Source: Rhizobium sp. NFR07 (GTDB lineage Bacteria; Pseudomonadota; Alphaproteobacteria; Rhizobiales; Rhizobiaceae). Taken from it: a stretch of DNA of 64,000 bases. Of the stretch, positions 36,995-50,800 are shown piece after piece (the first letter of the stretch is position 1; each line of letters begins with the position of its first letter). The notes below the pieces were generated by a model. It worked only from the letters and a program-made list of their open reading frames with translations. It did not search any database and was not told the DNA's origin. Position numbers and translations under genes: made by a program. The stretch covers positions 310,001-374,000 of the forward strand of contig NZ_FOKM01000005.1 of assembly GCF_900111905.1 (NCBI RefSeq). The letters run 5' to 3'.

Positions 36995-38461
36995 TTACTT
37001 GGTGGCGACCACCTCGATCTTTGCCGGACCGCCGGTATCGGTCCACATCGTCCTCAGCTGCGTCGCGATATTGTCCACGCTCTGCGTCGTGGTGAGCCCG
37101 GTCGGGAACGGATCGACGCCGAGCGATGCGTAGATATTGGCATAGGCGTTCTGCAGGTCGGCATAGGCCATATCCAGCTTGGCATCGGCCAGAAGCGCAT
37201 TCATCTCCTCACGGATGAGGATCTGCTCACTGGTCTTCTGCGCCACGGTCTCGTCGCGCACCTGTTTGAGGATGCGATGCGAGACGTTGGAAAGCGCTGC
37301 CGCCGTTCCGTAGGATTTGCTGAGGTGGGCATAACGGGTGCGGCTGATATGGACCTGGGTCATGATCGCCATTGCCACCGAAAGGGACCGCGCGTCGAGC
37401 ACTTCGCTCTGCGCATCGATCTTCTTGTTGACGGCCGGCAGGGCCGCGAGCTTCATTGCATTGAAGCTGACCTTGGCGCCCCAGGACAGCCAGTCATTGG
37501 TGGCGATGAACTCGTTGGAGTCGTAGTTCGTGCCGGCATAGACGTTGAAGCCCGGCAGGATGTCGAGAAGGGCCGCATTGACCTCCTTTTCGTTGATCCG
37601 CATGCGATAGGCGACCTCGCGCATCTCAGGCCTGTTCTCGGCGGCGATGCGGAACATTTCCGGCATATTGTTCGGCACCGACAGCTTGGTCCTGGTGCGC
37701 TTCGGTACGGTCAGCGTGAAACTGGTTCCGGGCGTGACGTTCATCAGCGCTGCGAGCTGGCTCTTGGCGACCATCAGTTCGCCTTCCAGCAACTCGACTT
37801 CGCGCTTCACCTCGATCAGCTCGCGCTCATAGGTCAGCGCGACGAGCGGCGAGCTTTCTCCGCCTGAAGAAAGACCGCGCGTATCACGCAATGCGCGGGC
37901 AACACGCCCTTCCAGAGCCCGCATGCGACCGACCAGCCGCTGGTAGCTGACCGCGCGCCAATAGGCCGTGCGGACATCCTCGACAACCTTGTTGACGATG
38001 CGCCGCTTCATCTCCTCCTGGATCAGCGTCTCGTCCGCAGCCTGCTTTGCCCGGACATAGGACAGGCCGAAATCGAGGATATTCCACGAGAAGGTGAGGT
38101 CGCTCGTATAAATGCTGTCATCGCGCGTCGAGGGTGTCGATGCATCGGCCTCGTTGCGGCCGGCATAGCCCGCGCCTGCGACAAGCTTGGGAAGCGCGCT
38201 GTAGGTGACGAGGTCCGCTTCGCGCATTTTCAGCGCAGCCTGCATGATCTCGACCTTCGTGTCGAGGTTGTATTTCAATGCCCTGGCCATCGCCTCATAG
38301 AGGTCGATGGAGCCGACGATCGGCTCTTGGTTGGCGGTCGCCCTCATCAGTTTTTCATTGGCGAAGACAGAATTCGCCTGGGGCGTGAACGGCTCCGTTT
38401 TCACCGTGCAGCCGGTTGCAAGCAACACGGCCGGCAAGGTCCAGATAAGCGGAAACTTCAC
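36995..38461 (-). CDS. TolC-family outer-membrane channel lipoprotein
   Basis: About 488 residues. Starting at the GTG at 38461 (KFPLIWTLPAVLLATGCTV) gives a lipoprotein signal with lipobox LLATGC; GAGGTGA lies four bases upstream. A longer in-frame start at 38548 would give a leader that is not a signal peptide. Two outer-membrane-efflux halves follow with long helices (MARALKYNLDTKVEIMQAAL; AENRPEMREVAYRMRINEKE; LLADAKLDMAYADLQNAYAN), the TolC/OprM pattern. First gene of the export operon and divergent from the giant adhesin-like gene. Confidence 0.85.
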   Translation of the reverse strand: MKFPLIWTLPAVLLATGCTVKTEPFTPQANSVFANEKLMRATANQEPIVGSIDLYEAMARALKYNLDTKVEIMQAALKMREADLVTYSALPKLVAGAGYAGRNEADASTPSTRDDSIYTSDLTFSWNILDFGLSYVRAKQAADETLIQEEMKRRIVNKVVEDVRTAYWRAVSYQRLVGRMRALEGRVARALRDTRGLSSGGESSPLVALTYERELIEVKREVELLEGELMVAKSQLAALMNVTPGTSFTLTVPKRTRTKLSVPNNMPEMFRIAAENRPEMREVAYRMRINEKEVNAALLDILPGFNVYAGTNYDSNEFIATNDWLSWGAKVSFNAMKLAALPAVNKKIDAQSEVLDARSLSVAMAIMTQVHISRTRYAHLSKSYGTAAALSNVSHRILKQVRDETVAQKTSEQILIREEMNALLADAKLDMAYADLQNAYANIYASLGVDPFPTGLTTTQSVDNIATQLRTMWTDTGGPAKIEVVATK

Positions 38462-38897
38462 TGCGTCACCTCGTAAGCAATTGCAACGAAGCCCTTGCGG
38501 TAAGCGATACAAGACAACGCGTGTTTCCAAACCAAATTGCTCCATCAAACCACAGATGGAGCGCTACGCGGTTCAGAAACCCAGGGCTTCATGATCATTT
38601 ACAAATATGATTAACAAGCGCCTAAAGAGTTAGCGAAAGCTAACGTGCAGCCCGAATTTATCCTCCCGCGGTAGCTGCATACCCTTTTGTCATCAGCCGA
38701 AATGTCTCAATTTCCTGCGCATTTACACATATATGATTATTTGCTAAATTTTCGATATGAGAATTAGCCTTTTGTAAATAATCGGGGCTTCATTCTCGGA
38801 ACTGTTAATCGGACAGGCCGTTGCTCGACTGTTTCGTTGGAGGTCGAGCGCCCAATCCGCGCGGCTTGTCAGCGTAGCAGAGCGGGAGGCAATGCGC
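38462..38897. promoter_or_regulatory. AT-rich divergent promoter region between export operon and giant gene
   Basis: This 436-bp gap is much more AT-rich than its surroundings. It holds a near-duplicate motif, ATTTACAAATATGATTA (38597-38613) and ATTTACACATATATGATTA (38721-38739), 124 bp apart in the same orientation. It also holds a perfect hairpin-capable repeat GTTAGC-GAAA-GCTAAC (38629-38644). GGGAGG at 38884-38889 is the ribosome site for the giant gene. The paired motifs are candidate regulator sites. Confidence 0.6.
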
Positions 38898-41800
38898 ATG
38901 AACGAGCACTTTTCTCGTCCCGGGAAAACGCTTTCGGCCGATAAGAAAAAGACGAAGTCGAAGCGGGGGGCGCAGGATCGGTTCGCCTCGTCTCTGATGG
39001 AGCTCGAGCAGCGCATCGCCTTCGATGCTGCCGGTGCCGCAACCATAGACCACACAAAGGATGAGCATTCCGCGACGCCCGACGACGGCGGCGATGCCTC
39101 GCATCATCAGGATGCCGGAACCAAGGATAGTGACGCACTAGCCGCAGCCCTTGCGGCCGTTCCGGAACAGGGCCAGACGGAAACGCAACCGGTGGACGAA
39201 CCTGCACGGCAGGTCGTGGTCGTCGACAGTTCCGTACCCGACTACGAATCACTGCTGCAGGGAATAGACGGAGACTTCGAGGTCATCGTCCTTGAAAAGG
39301 GTCGTGACGGGGTCGAGCAGCTGGCCGAAGCACTGTCCCACATGAAGGACATCGATGCCGTCCACATCATCTCCCACGGCGACGAAGGCAGGCTGTATCT
39401 CGGTTCCGCCGAGCTGACGATCGAATCGATGAGCGGCGACTATGCCGACGAGCTGCAAAGCCTGAAAAGCGTCCTGACGGACGACGCCGACATCATGATC
39501 TATGGCTGCGATTTCGCCCGGGGCGAACTCGGCCAGAACGCAGCCCGGATGATGGGCTACATGACTGGCGCAGACATCGCGGCATCGACCGACGCGACGG
39601 GCGCGGCAGATCTCGGCGGCGATTGGGATCTCGAATACAGCACCGGCGACATTGATGCGAAGGTGGCACCGACACTGGATGCCCAGCGCGACTATGCCGA
39701 ACTCATGAATGTCCAGGCTTCCGTCGGCAACGGCGCATTGCTGGTCGTATCGGGCCGGACCATCTACAGCGTCGATGTCACGACCGGCAAGGCGACAGCA
39801 ATCACCACGGCACCGACCACGATCGGTGGCGTCAGCCTCAGCGACACGCTCAATTCGCTCGCGGTCGATCAGGCGAACGGCCTGATCTACTACACCGACA
39901 GCAACAACGCGAACACCAACCGCGCCCTGTTCGCCTATGACTTCGTCAACAACACCCACATCCTGATCGACAACGACCTGACCAATAACGGCGCCGGACT
40001 GAGCATCACCGTCGGCACGAGCGGTGTGGGAGGTGGAGCAGGCACCTTCTACAACGGCTCGCTTTACCTCGGCATCGAAAATGTCAGCGGCACCGACGAC
40101 CAGATCTGGCGCATCACCTTCAGCGGCAACGGCCGTACCATCGCGGGCGCATCGGCCTTCGGGGCAGCCATCACAGGCACCAACGACTGGGGCGATTTCG
40201 CGATCGACACGACGAACAACTATCTCCTCAGCATCAGCGGCGCGTCCTCCGCCATCACGCGCTATAATCTGTCGACAGGCGCGATCGTCAGCACGCTGAC
40301 CAACCCGACCGGCACAACACTAGCCCAGGGTGGCGGCGACCTGAACGGCAATACCTATCTCGTCGGCTCGTCGATCCAACAGATCAACGTGTCAACGGGT
40401 GCCGCAATCGGATCGGCGATCGCCATTACAACCAACGGCACGACCGCGATCGGCACGGTTGCCGATGGTGCCCGCTGGGTGCCGCCGACCGGCTCGATCG
40501 GCGACCAGATCTATGACGACAACAACACGAACGGCACCTTCGACAGCGGTGATGCCGGCATCGCGAACGTGACCGTGCAATTGATCGATGACGTCAACGG
40601 TAACGGCGTTGTCGACAGCGGCGAACGCGTACTGGCAACCGACATCACAAATGCGAACGGCACGTACCTCTTCACCGGCTTCCTGCCCGGCCAATACATC
40701 GTGCGCGTTACCGATGCGAATGGCGTGCTCGGCAGCGCCCCTCTGACGACCGCCGCAACGCAGGCGATCACGCTGACGACCGTCGGTGCGGCAAATGTCG
40801 CGGCGGACTTCGGCTACAATGCCCAGGCACCGATCGTCGACCTGAATTCCGGCACCACCCCGACGCAGATCATCACCAATGGCGGCACGCCGGGAACGAC
40901 CGGCTGGACGGTGGGCGGCAGTGGCGGGGTAGCGAATGGCGGATTCGCCTGGACGACCGATGGCGGCACCGGGACGCTGACCCAGACCAATATTTCCGGC
41001 TGGAATGATGGCCTTGCGCCGTCAGGTGCAGCACAGCTGGTCTTTGATGTGGGCTGGAGCAACAACTTGCTGCTTGGCCTGTCGAACGACAACAACACGC
41101 CGGCAACGCTCGACATCACCATCGGTGGCGTTCTTTATGCGCGCGTCACAACCGGAACGACCGGCGGCACCCCGAACACGGCGACGATCACCTATTTCAA
41201 TGGTGCCAGCGGCTCGCCCTCCACCGTCGCGGCATCTGCCGCCGGCACGACGGCCTGGGGCCGCACGACGGTGACGTTGAACCTGCCGTCAACGGTGGCC
41301 CCGACCGGTAACCTCGTCTTCAGCTATTCCGCCGCGGGCGGCCTGCTGACACCGAGCACGGACGATATCTTCATCGACAATGTCAGCGCCTTGACCAATG
41401 TCGATACCGTGGCCGGCGTGAACTACACGACGACCTATACGGAGAATGGCGCAGGCGTTTCGATCGGCAGCACCGTGACCGATGTGCGCGACCTCGATAG
41501 CACCACCATCCGCTCCGCCACGATCGTGCTGACCAATGCCCAGGCCGGAGACCTCCTGACCCTCGGCACCCTGCCAAGCGGCATAAGCGGCTCGGTCGAT
41601 ACATCCGTTGCGGGACAGGTCACCGTGACGCTGACCGGCACGGCGACCAAGGCAAATTATGCGGCCGCGATCCGCGGCATCACCTTCTCCAACAGCGGCG
41701 ACAACCCCGGCACCACGGCACGCGTGATCAACGTCACGGTTAGCGACGGCGGCCTGACATCGGCCGTAGCCACCTCGACGATAAGCGTCATCGCCGTCGA

Positions 41801-44800
41801 CGACGCGCCGGTCAACACGCTGCCCGCTTCCGGCTGGACGACCAACGAAGATACAAGCGTGGCGCTGTCCGGTCTGTCGATCGCCGATCTCGATGCCGGC
41901 AACGGTACGATGACGGTCACGCTAAATGTCGCGACCGGCACGATCACCGCCGCTTCGGGCGGCAACGTCACGGTGACGGGTTCCGGCACCGGCACGATCA
42001 CACTGTCCGGTACGCTCGCCAACATCAACGCCTATCTGGCCTCCGCCGCAGCCCCGCTCTATGTGCCCGTCGCCGACGCCAACGGCACTGTCGTCCTGAC
42101 CATGACGACGAACGACAACGGCAATACCGGCACCGGCGGTCCGCTGACCGATGTCGATACCCGCAACATCACCATCAACGCGGTCAACGACGCGCCCGTT
42201 CTCGACCTCGATGGTTCGACGGCCGGTTCAGGCTATTCGATCGGCTACACGGAAAACGCCGCCGGCGTGGCGATCGCCAATGCCAATAACTCGGTCATCG
42301 ACGTCGACAACGCCAACATGGCGTCCGCTACGGTCGTCATCACCAATGGCCAGGTCGGCGATGTGCTTGCCGCCAACGGCACACTGCCGACCGGCATCAC
42401 CGCGAGCTACAATTCGGCAACCTACACGCTGACGCTGACGGGATCTGCCACCAAGGCCGCCTATCAGACGGCGCTGGCGCAGATCCTCTATTCCTCCACC
42501 TCGGACAATCCGACGATCGGCGGCACCGCGACCGGTCGCAATATCAGCGTCACCGTCAGTGACGGAGCGCTCGCCTCCAATACCGCAGTCACGACGGTCG
42601 CGATCACGGCTGTCAACGACGCCCCCGTCAATACCCTTCCCGCGGCCGGCTGGTCGACCAACGAGGATACCAGCGTCGCGTTGACCGGGCTTTCCATTGC
42701 CGACCTCGATGCCGCGAGCGGCACGATGTCGGTGACGCTCAATGTCACGTCGGGCGCGATCACGGCGACCTCCGGCGGCAGCGTCACCGTGACGGGATCC
42801 GGCACGAACACGATCGTCCTGTCCGGCACGCTCGCCAATATCAATGCCTATCTAGCCTCGGCGGCAGCACCTGTTTACGTCCCGGTTGCCGACGCCAACG
42901 GCGCGGTCACGTTGAGAATGACCACCAGCGATGCGGGAAACACCGGAACCGGCGGCCCGCTTACCGATTCCGACACGGTCACGATCACCATCGCGCCGGT
43001 CAACGATCCCCCGATCCTCGATCTCGATACGGGAAGCACCGGTACCGGCTATTCCACCAGCTACACGGAAAACGGCACCGGCGTCGCAATCACCGGTGCG
43101 GCGAGCCTGATCACCGATGTCGACAACGCCAACATGGCATCGATGACGGTCGTGATTTCCAACGGTCAGGCCGGTGACATGCTTGCCGCAGGCGGACTGC
43201 CGGCCGGCATCACCGCCAGCTACAATGCGGCGACCTTCACGCTGACGCTGACCGGTTCGGCCACCAAGGCGGATTACCAGACGGCGCTGCAGGCGGTTCG
43301 GTACTCCTCGACATCCGAAAACCCGTCGACCATCGCCCGCGCGATCAATGTCACCACCAATGACGGCGCAGCCAATTCAAACACGGCAGTTGCGAGCGTC
43401 AACGTGATCGCGGTCAACGACGCGCCGGTCAACACGGTGCCCGGACCGGCGACGGTGCAGGAAGACGTGCTGACGGCGATCACCGGCCTCTCGGTCACCG
43501 ACGTCGACAGCACCAATGTTACGGTGACATTGACGGTGGCGAACGGCATCCTCTCTCCGTCGACCACGGCCGGCACGGTGACCGGTTCGGGCACAGGGAC
43601 GGTCACGATCTCCGGCACGCAGGCGCAGGTGAACAGCGTGCTTGCCTCGCTGCGCTACCAGGGCAATGCCGACTATAACGGTTCCGACACGCTGACCATG
43701 GTCACCTCGGATGGCTCGCTCTCCGACACCGATACGGTCGCGATCACCATCACGCCGGTCGCCGATATCGTGCCTGATACCGTAACGACGACGGAAGACA
43801 CGCCACTCAGCTTCAATGTCATCACCGGCACCAATGGCGCATCCGCCGACAACTTCGAGAATTCCGGCCGGACGCTGACTTCAGTCACCCAGCCACCTGC
43901 CGGCCAGGGCACCGTCACCTTCAATGCCGACGGCACGATCACCTATACGCCGACGGCCGATTTCAACGGCCAGACGAGCTTCACCTATACGGTCACGTCC
44001 GGCGGCGTGACCGAGACGGCAACGGTTACGGTCAACGTCACCGCCGTCAACGACGCGCCGATCAACACCCTGCCCGCCTCCGGCTGGGCGACCAGCGAGG
44101 ATACCGGCGTCGCCCTGACCGGCCTGTCGATCGCCGATGTCGATGCCGGCGCCGGCACGATGACCGTCCAGCTTGCCGTCACGTCCGGCAGCATCACGGC
44201 GACCTCAGGCGGCAGCGTCTCCGTTGCAGGTTCCGGCACCGGCACGATCACGCTGACCGGCACGCTCGCCAATATCAACGCCTACCTCGCTTCCGCGGCA
44301 GCGCCTGTCTATGCACCCGTCGCCAATGCGAGCGGCAGCGTCACACTGACCATGACGACCAGCGATGGCGGCAATACCGGTACCGGCGGCACGCTGACCG
44401 ACATCGATACGCGCCCCATCACCATCTCTGCCGTCAACGATGCCCCGATCAACACCTTGCCCGGCAGCTATTCGACGGCGGAAGACACATCTGTCGGCCT
44501 CACCGGCATACAGATCTCCGACGTGGATGCCGCCACCGGCACGATGACAGTGACGCTGGGCGTCAACTCGGGGATACTGACGGCCAGCGCGGCTGGCGGC
44601 GTCACGGTGTCGGGTTCCGGCACGGGGACGATCACGCTCACCGGCACGCTTGCCAATATCAACACATTCCTCGCGGGCGCATCCCGCCCGACTTTTATAC
44701 CGGTTACCGATTTCAACGGCGCCGTGACCCTGACCATGACCACCAATGACGGTGGCAACACCGGTTCCGGCGGTGCGCTGACGGATGTGGACACCTCGAC

Positions 44801-47800
44801 CATAACGGTCACCGCAGTCAACGATGCACCGATCCTCGATCTCGACGCATCGGGTGCCGGCACGGGCTTCACCACCAGCTATACGGAAAACGGCACCGGC
44901 GTTGCGATCGTCGATACCGATGTGCTGGTGACCGATGTCGACAATGCCAATATGACATCGGCCACGATCGTCATAGCCAACGGCCAGGCGGGCGATGCGC
45001 TGTCCATAGCGGGCACGCTGCCGACCGGTATCGCCTTCAGCTACAATGCTGCAACCTTCACGCTGACGCTGACCGGCTCTGCCACCAAGGCGGACTACCA
45101 GACCGCATTGCAGCAGATCCGCTATTCGTCGAGCTCCGACGATCCGGGTTCGACCGCCCGCACGATCAACGTCTTCGTCAATGACGGCGCAGCGAATTCC
45201 AACACTGCGGTCGCCACCGTCTCGGTCATTCCGGTCAACGATCCGCCGGTCAACACGCTGCCGACAGGCTACACGACCGCCGAGGACACCAACCTGTCGC
45301 TGAGCGGGCTGTCGCTCGCCGATCCGGATGCCGGCACGGGTACGATGACCGTTTCGCTCTCGGTGAATTCCGGCACGATCGTCGCGACGGGAAGCGGCGG
45401 TGTCGCGATCTCCGGCTCGGGTACCGGCACGATCACACTTTCCGGCACGCTCGCCAATATCAACGCCTATCTGGCCGCTGCTGCGAGCCAGCCGGTCTAC
45501 ACCCCGGTCGCCGATTTCAACGGCGCCGTGACGCTGACCATGACGAGCAGCGACGGTTCGCTTACCGATACCGACAGCCGGACGATCACCGTCACGCCGG
45601 TGGCGGACATAACCAATGACACGGTGACGACCAACGAAGACACCGCGGCGACGATCAACGTCAATGCCAATGACAGTTTTGAGAATGCCGGCCATACGAT
45701 CACCGCCATCAATGGCAGCTCGATCGTCTCGAACGGTGTCGTTACCGTAACGAACGGCACCGTTCGCCTCAATGCCGACGGAACGCTGACCTTCACCCCG
45801 GCAGCCGATTACAACGGCCAGACGACCTTCACCTATACCGTCACCTCCGGTGGCGTGACCGAAACGGCAACCGTGACCGTCAATGTCACCGCCGTCAACG
45901 ATGCACCGGTCAACACGGTGCCAGGTGCGCAGACGACGGCCGAGGACTCGGCTCTGTCGATCAGCGGCGTCAGCGTTTCGGATGTCGATGGCGGGTCGCT
46001 GACCACGACCGTCAGCGTTACCAATGGCGCGCTCTCCGTTACCGCAGGCGGCGGTGCCACGATAACCAACAACGGCACCGGCACGGTCACGATCGCCGGC
46101 ACGGCGGCCCAGATCAATGCCGCGCTTGCCGGTCTCGCCTATACACCGACGGCCGATTACAACGGCTCGGCCCAGCTGACGGTCGTCACCTCGGACGGCC
46201 AGCTCAGCGATACGGACGGCATCGCCATCAGCGTCACGCCTGTTGCCGATATCGCCAACGACAGCGTCACGACCAATGAGGACACGGCGGTGACGATCAA
46301 CGTCAACGCCAATGACAGTTTTGAAAATGCCGGCCACACGATCACCGCCATCAACGGCACGGCGGTGGCGGTCAACGGCACGGTTACGGTTGCCAATGGC
46401 ACCGCGCGGCTAAATGCCGACGGCACGATCACCTTCACCCCGGCTGCCGACTATAACGGCCAGACGACGTTCACCTATACCGTCGCATCCGGCGGAGTGA
46501 CCGAGACCGCGACAGTCACCGTCAATGTCACGCCGGTGAATGACGCACCGGTCAACACCGTGCCGGGTGCGCAGACGATCGCCGAGGACGGCACTATCAC
46601 CTTCTCTCCCGCGGCCGGTAATGCCATCTCGGTTGCCGATATCGACAGCGGTACGCTGACGGTGACGGTCAATGTCACCAACGGCGCCTTCTCGCTTTCC
46701 GGCATCACGGGCCTGACATTCACGGCCGGCGACGGCACGTCCGACGCGACCATGACCTTCTCGGGCACCGCCGCCGCGATCAATGCGGCGCTGGCTGGCG
46801 CAACCTATGTGCCGACCCGCGATTACAATGGCCCGGCACAGATCTCGCTCACCACCTCGGATGGTACGCTGACCGACAGCGATACGATCGGCGTGACCAT
46901 TACATCCGTTGCCGATATCGCCAACGATTCCGTCTCCACCGACGAGGATGTCGCGGTCACCATCCCGGTTCTCGCCAATGACACGTTCGACAATCCCGGC
47001 CGCACGATCACCGCGATCAACGGCACGGCCATTGCCGCCGGCGGCACGGTTGCGGTCAGCAACGGCAGCGTCCAGCTGACGGCCGGCGGTCAGCTCGTCT
47101 TCACCCCGACGCTCGACTATAACGGCGTCACCACCTTCACCTACACCGTCACCTCGGGCGGCGTCACCGAAACGGGAACCGTCACCGTCGCGGTCGCTTC
47201 GATCAACACGCCGCCGGTGAACACCATCCCGGCCAATTACACGACGCTTGAGGATTCGGCACTCGGCCTCACCGGCCTTTCGATCAGCGATGCCGATGCA
47301 GGCACGGGAGCCGTCTCCGTCACGCTCGCCGTCGATACGGGACGCTTGAACGCCACGACGGCAGGCGGCGTCACAGTCACCGGCAACGGCACCGGCCAGA
47401 TTGTCCTGTCCGGTACGATCTCCGCCATCAACGCCTATCTCGCAGGTAGCTCGCGGCCGAGTTTCACCCCCGCCGCCAACTCCGTCGCCAATGTCACGCT
47501 GACGATGACGACCAATGACAACGGCAATACCGGCGGCCCGGCGCTGACCGATATCGACACGTCGACAATCGCCATCACTCCGGTCAACGATGCACCTGCC
47601 GGCACCGACAAGACGATCACGCTTGCAGAAGACGGCAGCTACGCGTTCACGGCAGCCGATTTCGGCTTCACCGATCCGAACGATTCACCCGCCAACACGC
47701 TGTCGGCCATCGTCATCAACACGCTGCCGACCAACGGCGTCCTTTCCCTCGGCGGCGTGCCGGTCACCGCCGGCCAAGTTATCAATGCGGCAAGCATCGG

Positions 47801-50800
47801 CAGTCTTACCTTCACGCCAACCGCCAATGCCAATGGCGCGGCACTCGCCTCCTTCACATTCCAGGTGCGCGACAATGGCGGCACCACCAACGGCGGCGTC
47901 GATACCGATCCGACGCCGAACACGATCACCTTCAACGTCACGGCCGTCAACGACGCGCCGGTCAACACGCTACCGGGCAGCTTTGCCACCAACGAGGACA
48001 CGGCACTGGCCCTGACTGGGCTGTCGATTGCCGATGTCGATGCCGGTACCGGCAATGTCACGGTGACGCTGTCGGTCGGCTCGGGCACGCTCGCGGCCAC
48101 GGCCGGTGGCAGTGTCGCGATTTCCGGCTCCGGCACGAGCACCATCACGCTGACCGGCACGATCGCCAACATCAACGCCTTCCTCGGCGGCGCCTCGCGG
48201 CCGGTCTATACGCCGGTCGCCAATGCCAATGGCGCAGTGACGTTGACCATGGTCACCAACGATGGCGGCAATACCGGCACGGGTGGCGCACTTTCAGACA
48301 CCGATACGGCAACGATCTCGATTGCACCGGTCAACGATGCTCCTGTCGGCTCGAACGCCGCGATCAGCACCAATGAGGACACTGTCTTCTCCGGCACGCT
48401 GCCGGTCGCGACCGACGTCGACGGCGATCCGCTGACCTATTCCGCCGGCTCCACCGGTCCCTCGCACGGTGTCGTGGTCGTCAATGCCAACGGCACATAT
48501 ACCTACGCACCGGCGGCCAATTTCAACGGCACCGACACCTTCACCTACCGTGTGAGTGATGGCACGGCGACGGTCGAATACACGGTCACCGTCACGGTAA
48601 ACGCCGTGAACGACGCGCCGGTCGCGGCCAATGACACTGCTCAGACCGCCGCCAACAGCAATGTCGCCGCTAATGTCCTGACCAACGACTCTGATGTCGA
48701 CGGAGACCCGCTGACCGTCTCTCAGGTCAATGGCGTCGCCGGCAATGTCGGGGTTGCGGTCGCGGGCTCCAATGGCGGCACATTCACGATCGGCGCCAAT
48801 GGCGCGGCAATCTTCAATCCGGGCACGGCTTTCGTCGACCTCGCCGCAGGCCAGACGCGCACGAGCTCCATCACCTACCAGGTCTCGGACGGCAATGGCG
48901 GCACCGCCACCGCGACCTTCACCGTCACGGTGACCGGCATCAATGATGCACCGATCTCCACCCCGATCGCAAACCAGAGTTCCAGTGACGCGCAGGCGAT
49001 CTCGCTCAACGTTTCCGGCAATTTCAGCGATCCGGATGCCGGCGACAGCCTGACATTCACTGCAACCGGCCTGCCACCCGGCCTGTCGATCAGTGCCGCC
49101 GGCGTGATCACCGGCACGATCAACCGCAGCGCCAGCGTCACCGGTCCCTATTCGGTCACCGTGACGGCCACCGACAGTGCCGGCGCGCAGGCGAGCCGCA
49201 GCTTCACATGGGCCGTCGCCAACCCGGCGCCGATCGCCGGCAACGATTCCTTCGCCACCACCGAAAATGCCGCGATCAACGGCTCGGTGCTGACCAATGA
49301 CAGCGACCCGGACGGCGATCCGATCACGGTTTCGGCTGTCGGCGGGAGCGGCGCCGGCGTCGGTGCGGCGGTCGCCGGCTCGAACGGCGGCACCTTTACG
49401 ATCAACGCCGACGGTACCTATGCCTTCAATCCGGGCACTGCATTCGACAACCTCGCCGCAGGCCAGACCCGCACGACCTCGGTCACCTACGCCATCTCCG
49501 ACGGCCAGGGCGGTACCGCGACGGCAACCGTCACCGTCACGGTTACCGGTCAGAACGATGCACCTGTCGCGGTCAACGACACATTCACCACCAACGAGGA
49601 TACGGCCGTCACATTCAATGTGTTGGCGAACGACTCGGATGTCGACGGTGGCACGCTTTCCGTCACGGCGATCAACGGCACCGCGATCTCCGCCGGAAAC
49701 CCGGTGACGGTCACGGGTGGCGTGGTTTCGCTCAATGCGAATGGAACGCTGACCTTCACGCCCGCCACCAATTACAACGGCAGCCCGAGCTTCACCTATA
49801 CCGTCTCCGACGGCCAGGGCGGCGCGACGACGGCAACCGTCAACGGCACGGTCAATCCGGTGCAGGATCCGCCGGTGGCAACCGACGACACGTTCACCAC
49901 CAATGAAGACACCGCCGTTACTTTCGACGTGCGCGCCAATGACTCGGATGTCGATGGCGACCCGCTGACGGTGACGCGCATCAACGGCACGGCGATTTCC
50001 TCCGGCGGCTCGGTCGCTGTGACCGGCGGCACCGTCACGCTCAATGCCAACGGCACGCTGACCTTTAACCCGGCGGCCAACTACAATGGCAGCCCGAGCT
50101 TCACCTACACGATCTCCGACGGCCAGGGCGGCACGGCAACGGCAACCGTCAACGGCACGGTCAATCCGGTACAGGATCCACCGGTCGCCGGTAATGATAC
50201 GTTCACGACCGCCGAGGACATGCCGACGACGATCTCCGTTCTCGGCAATGACAGCGACCCGGACGGCGATGCACTGACGATCACCGCCATCAACGGCACC
50301 GCGATCACCTCGGGCGCAACGGTTTCCGTTACCGGTGGCGCGGTGACGCTGAATGCCAACGGCACGCTCACCTTCACGCCCACCGCCAATTACAATGGCA
50401 GCCCGAGCTTCACCTACACGATTTCCGACGGCAATGGCGGCACCGCGACCGCAACCGTCAACGGCACGGTAACCCCGGTCAACGATGCACCGGTTGCCGG
50501 CAACGACACGTTTACGACTGCCGAAGATACGGCCGTCACCATCAATGTCCGCGCCAATGATTCCGATGTCGATGGCGACACGCTGACAATCACGCAGATC
50601 AACGGCACAGCAATCGTTTCCGCTGCGACGGTCTCGGTCACTGGCGGCACTGTGACGCTGAATGCCAACGGCACTCTGACCTTCACCCCGGCCGCCAATT
50701 TCAACGGCAACCCGAGCTTCACCTACACCGTCTCCGACGGCAATGGCGGCACCGCGACGGCAACCGTCAACGGTACGGTCACGCCGGTAAACGATGCGCC

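Noticed and set aside
38611-38625. CtrA-like site TTAA-N7-CTAA upstream of the giant gene
   Set aside because: It has one mismatch to TTAA-N7-TTAA in an AT-rich stretch where such matches arise by chance; no second supporting site.
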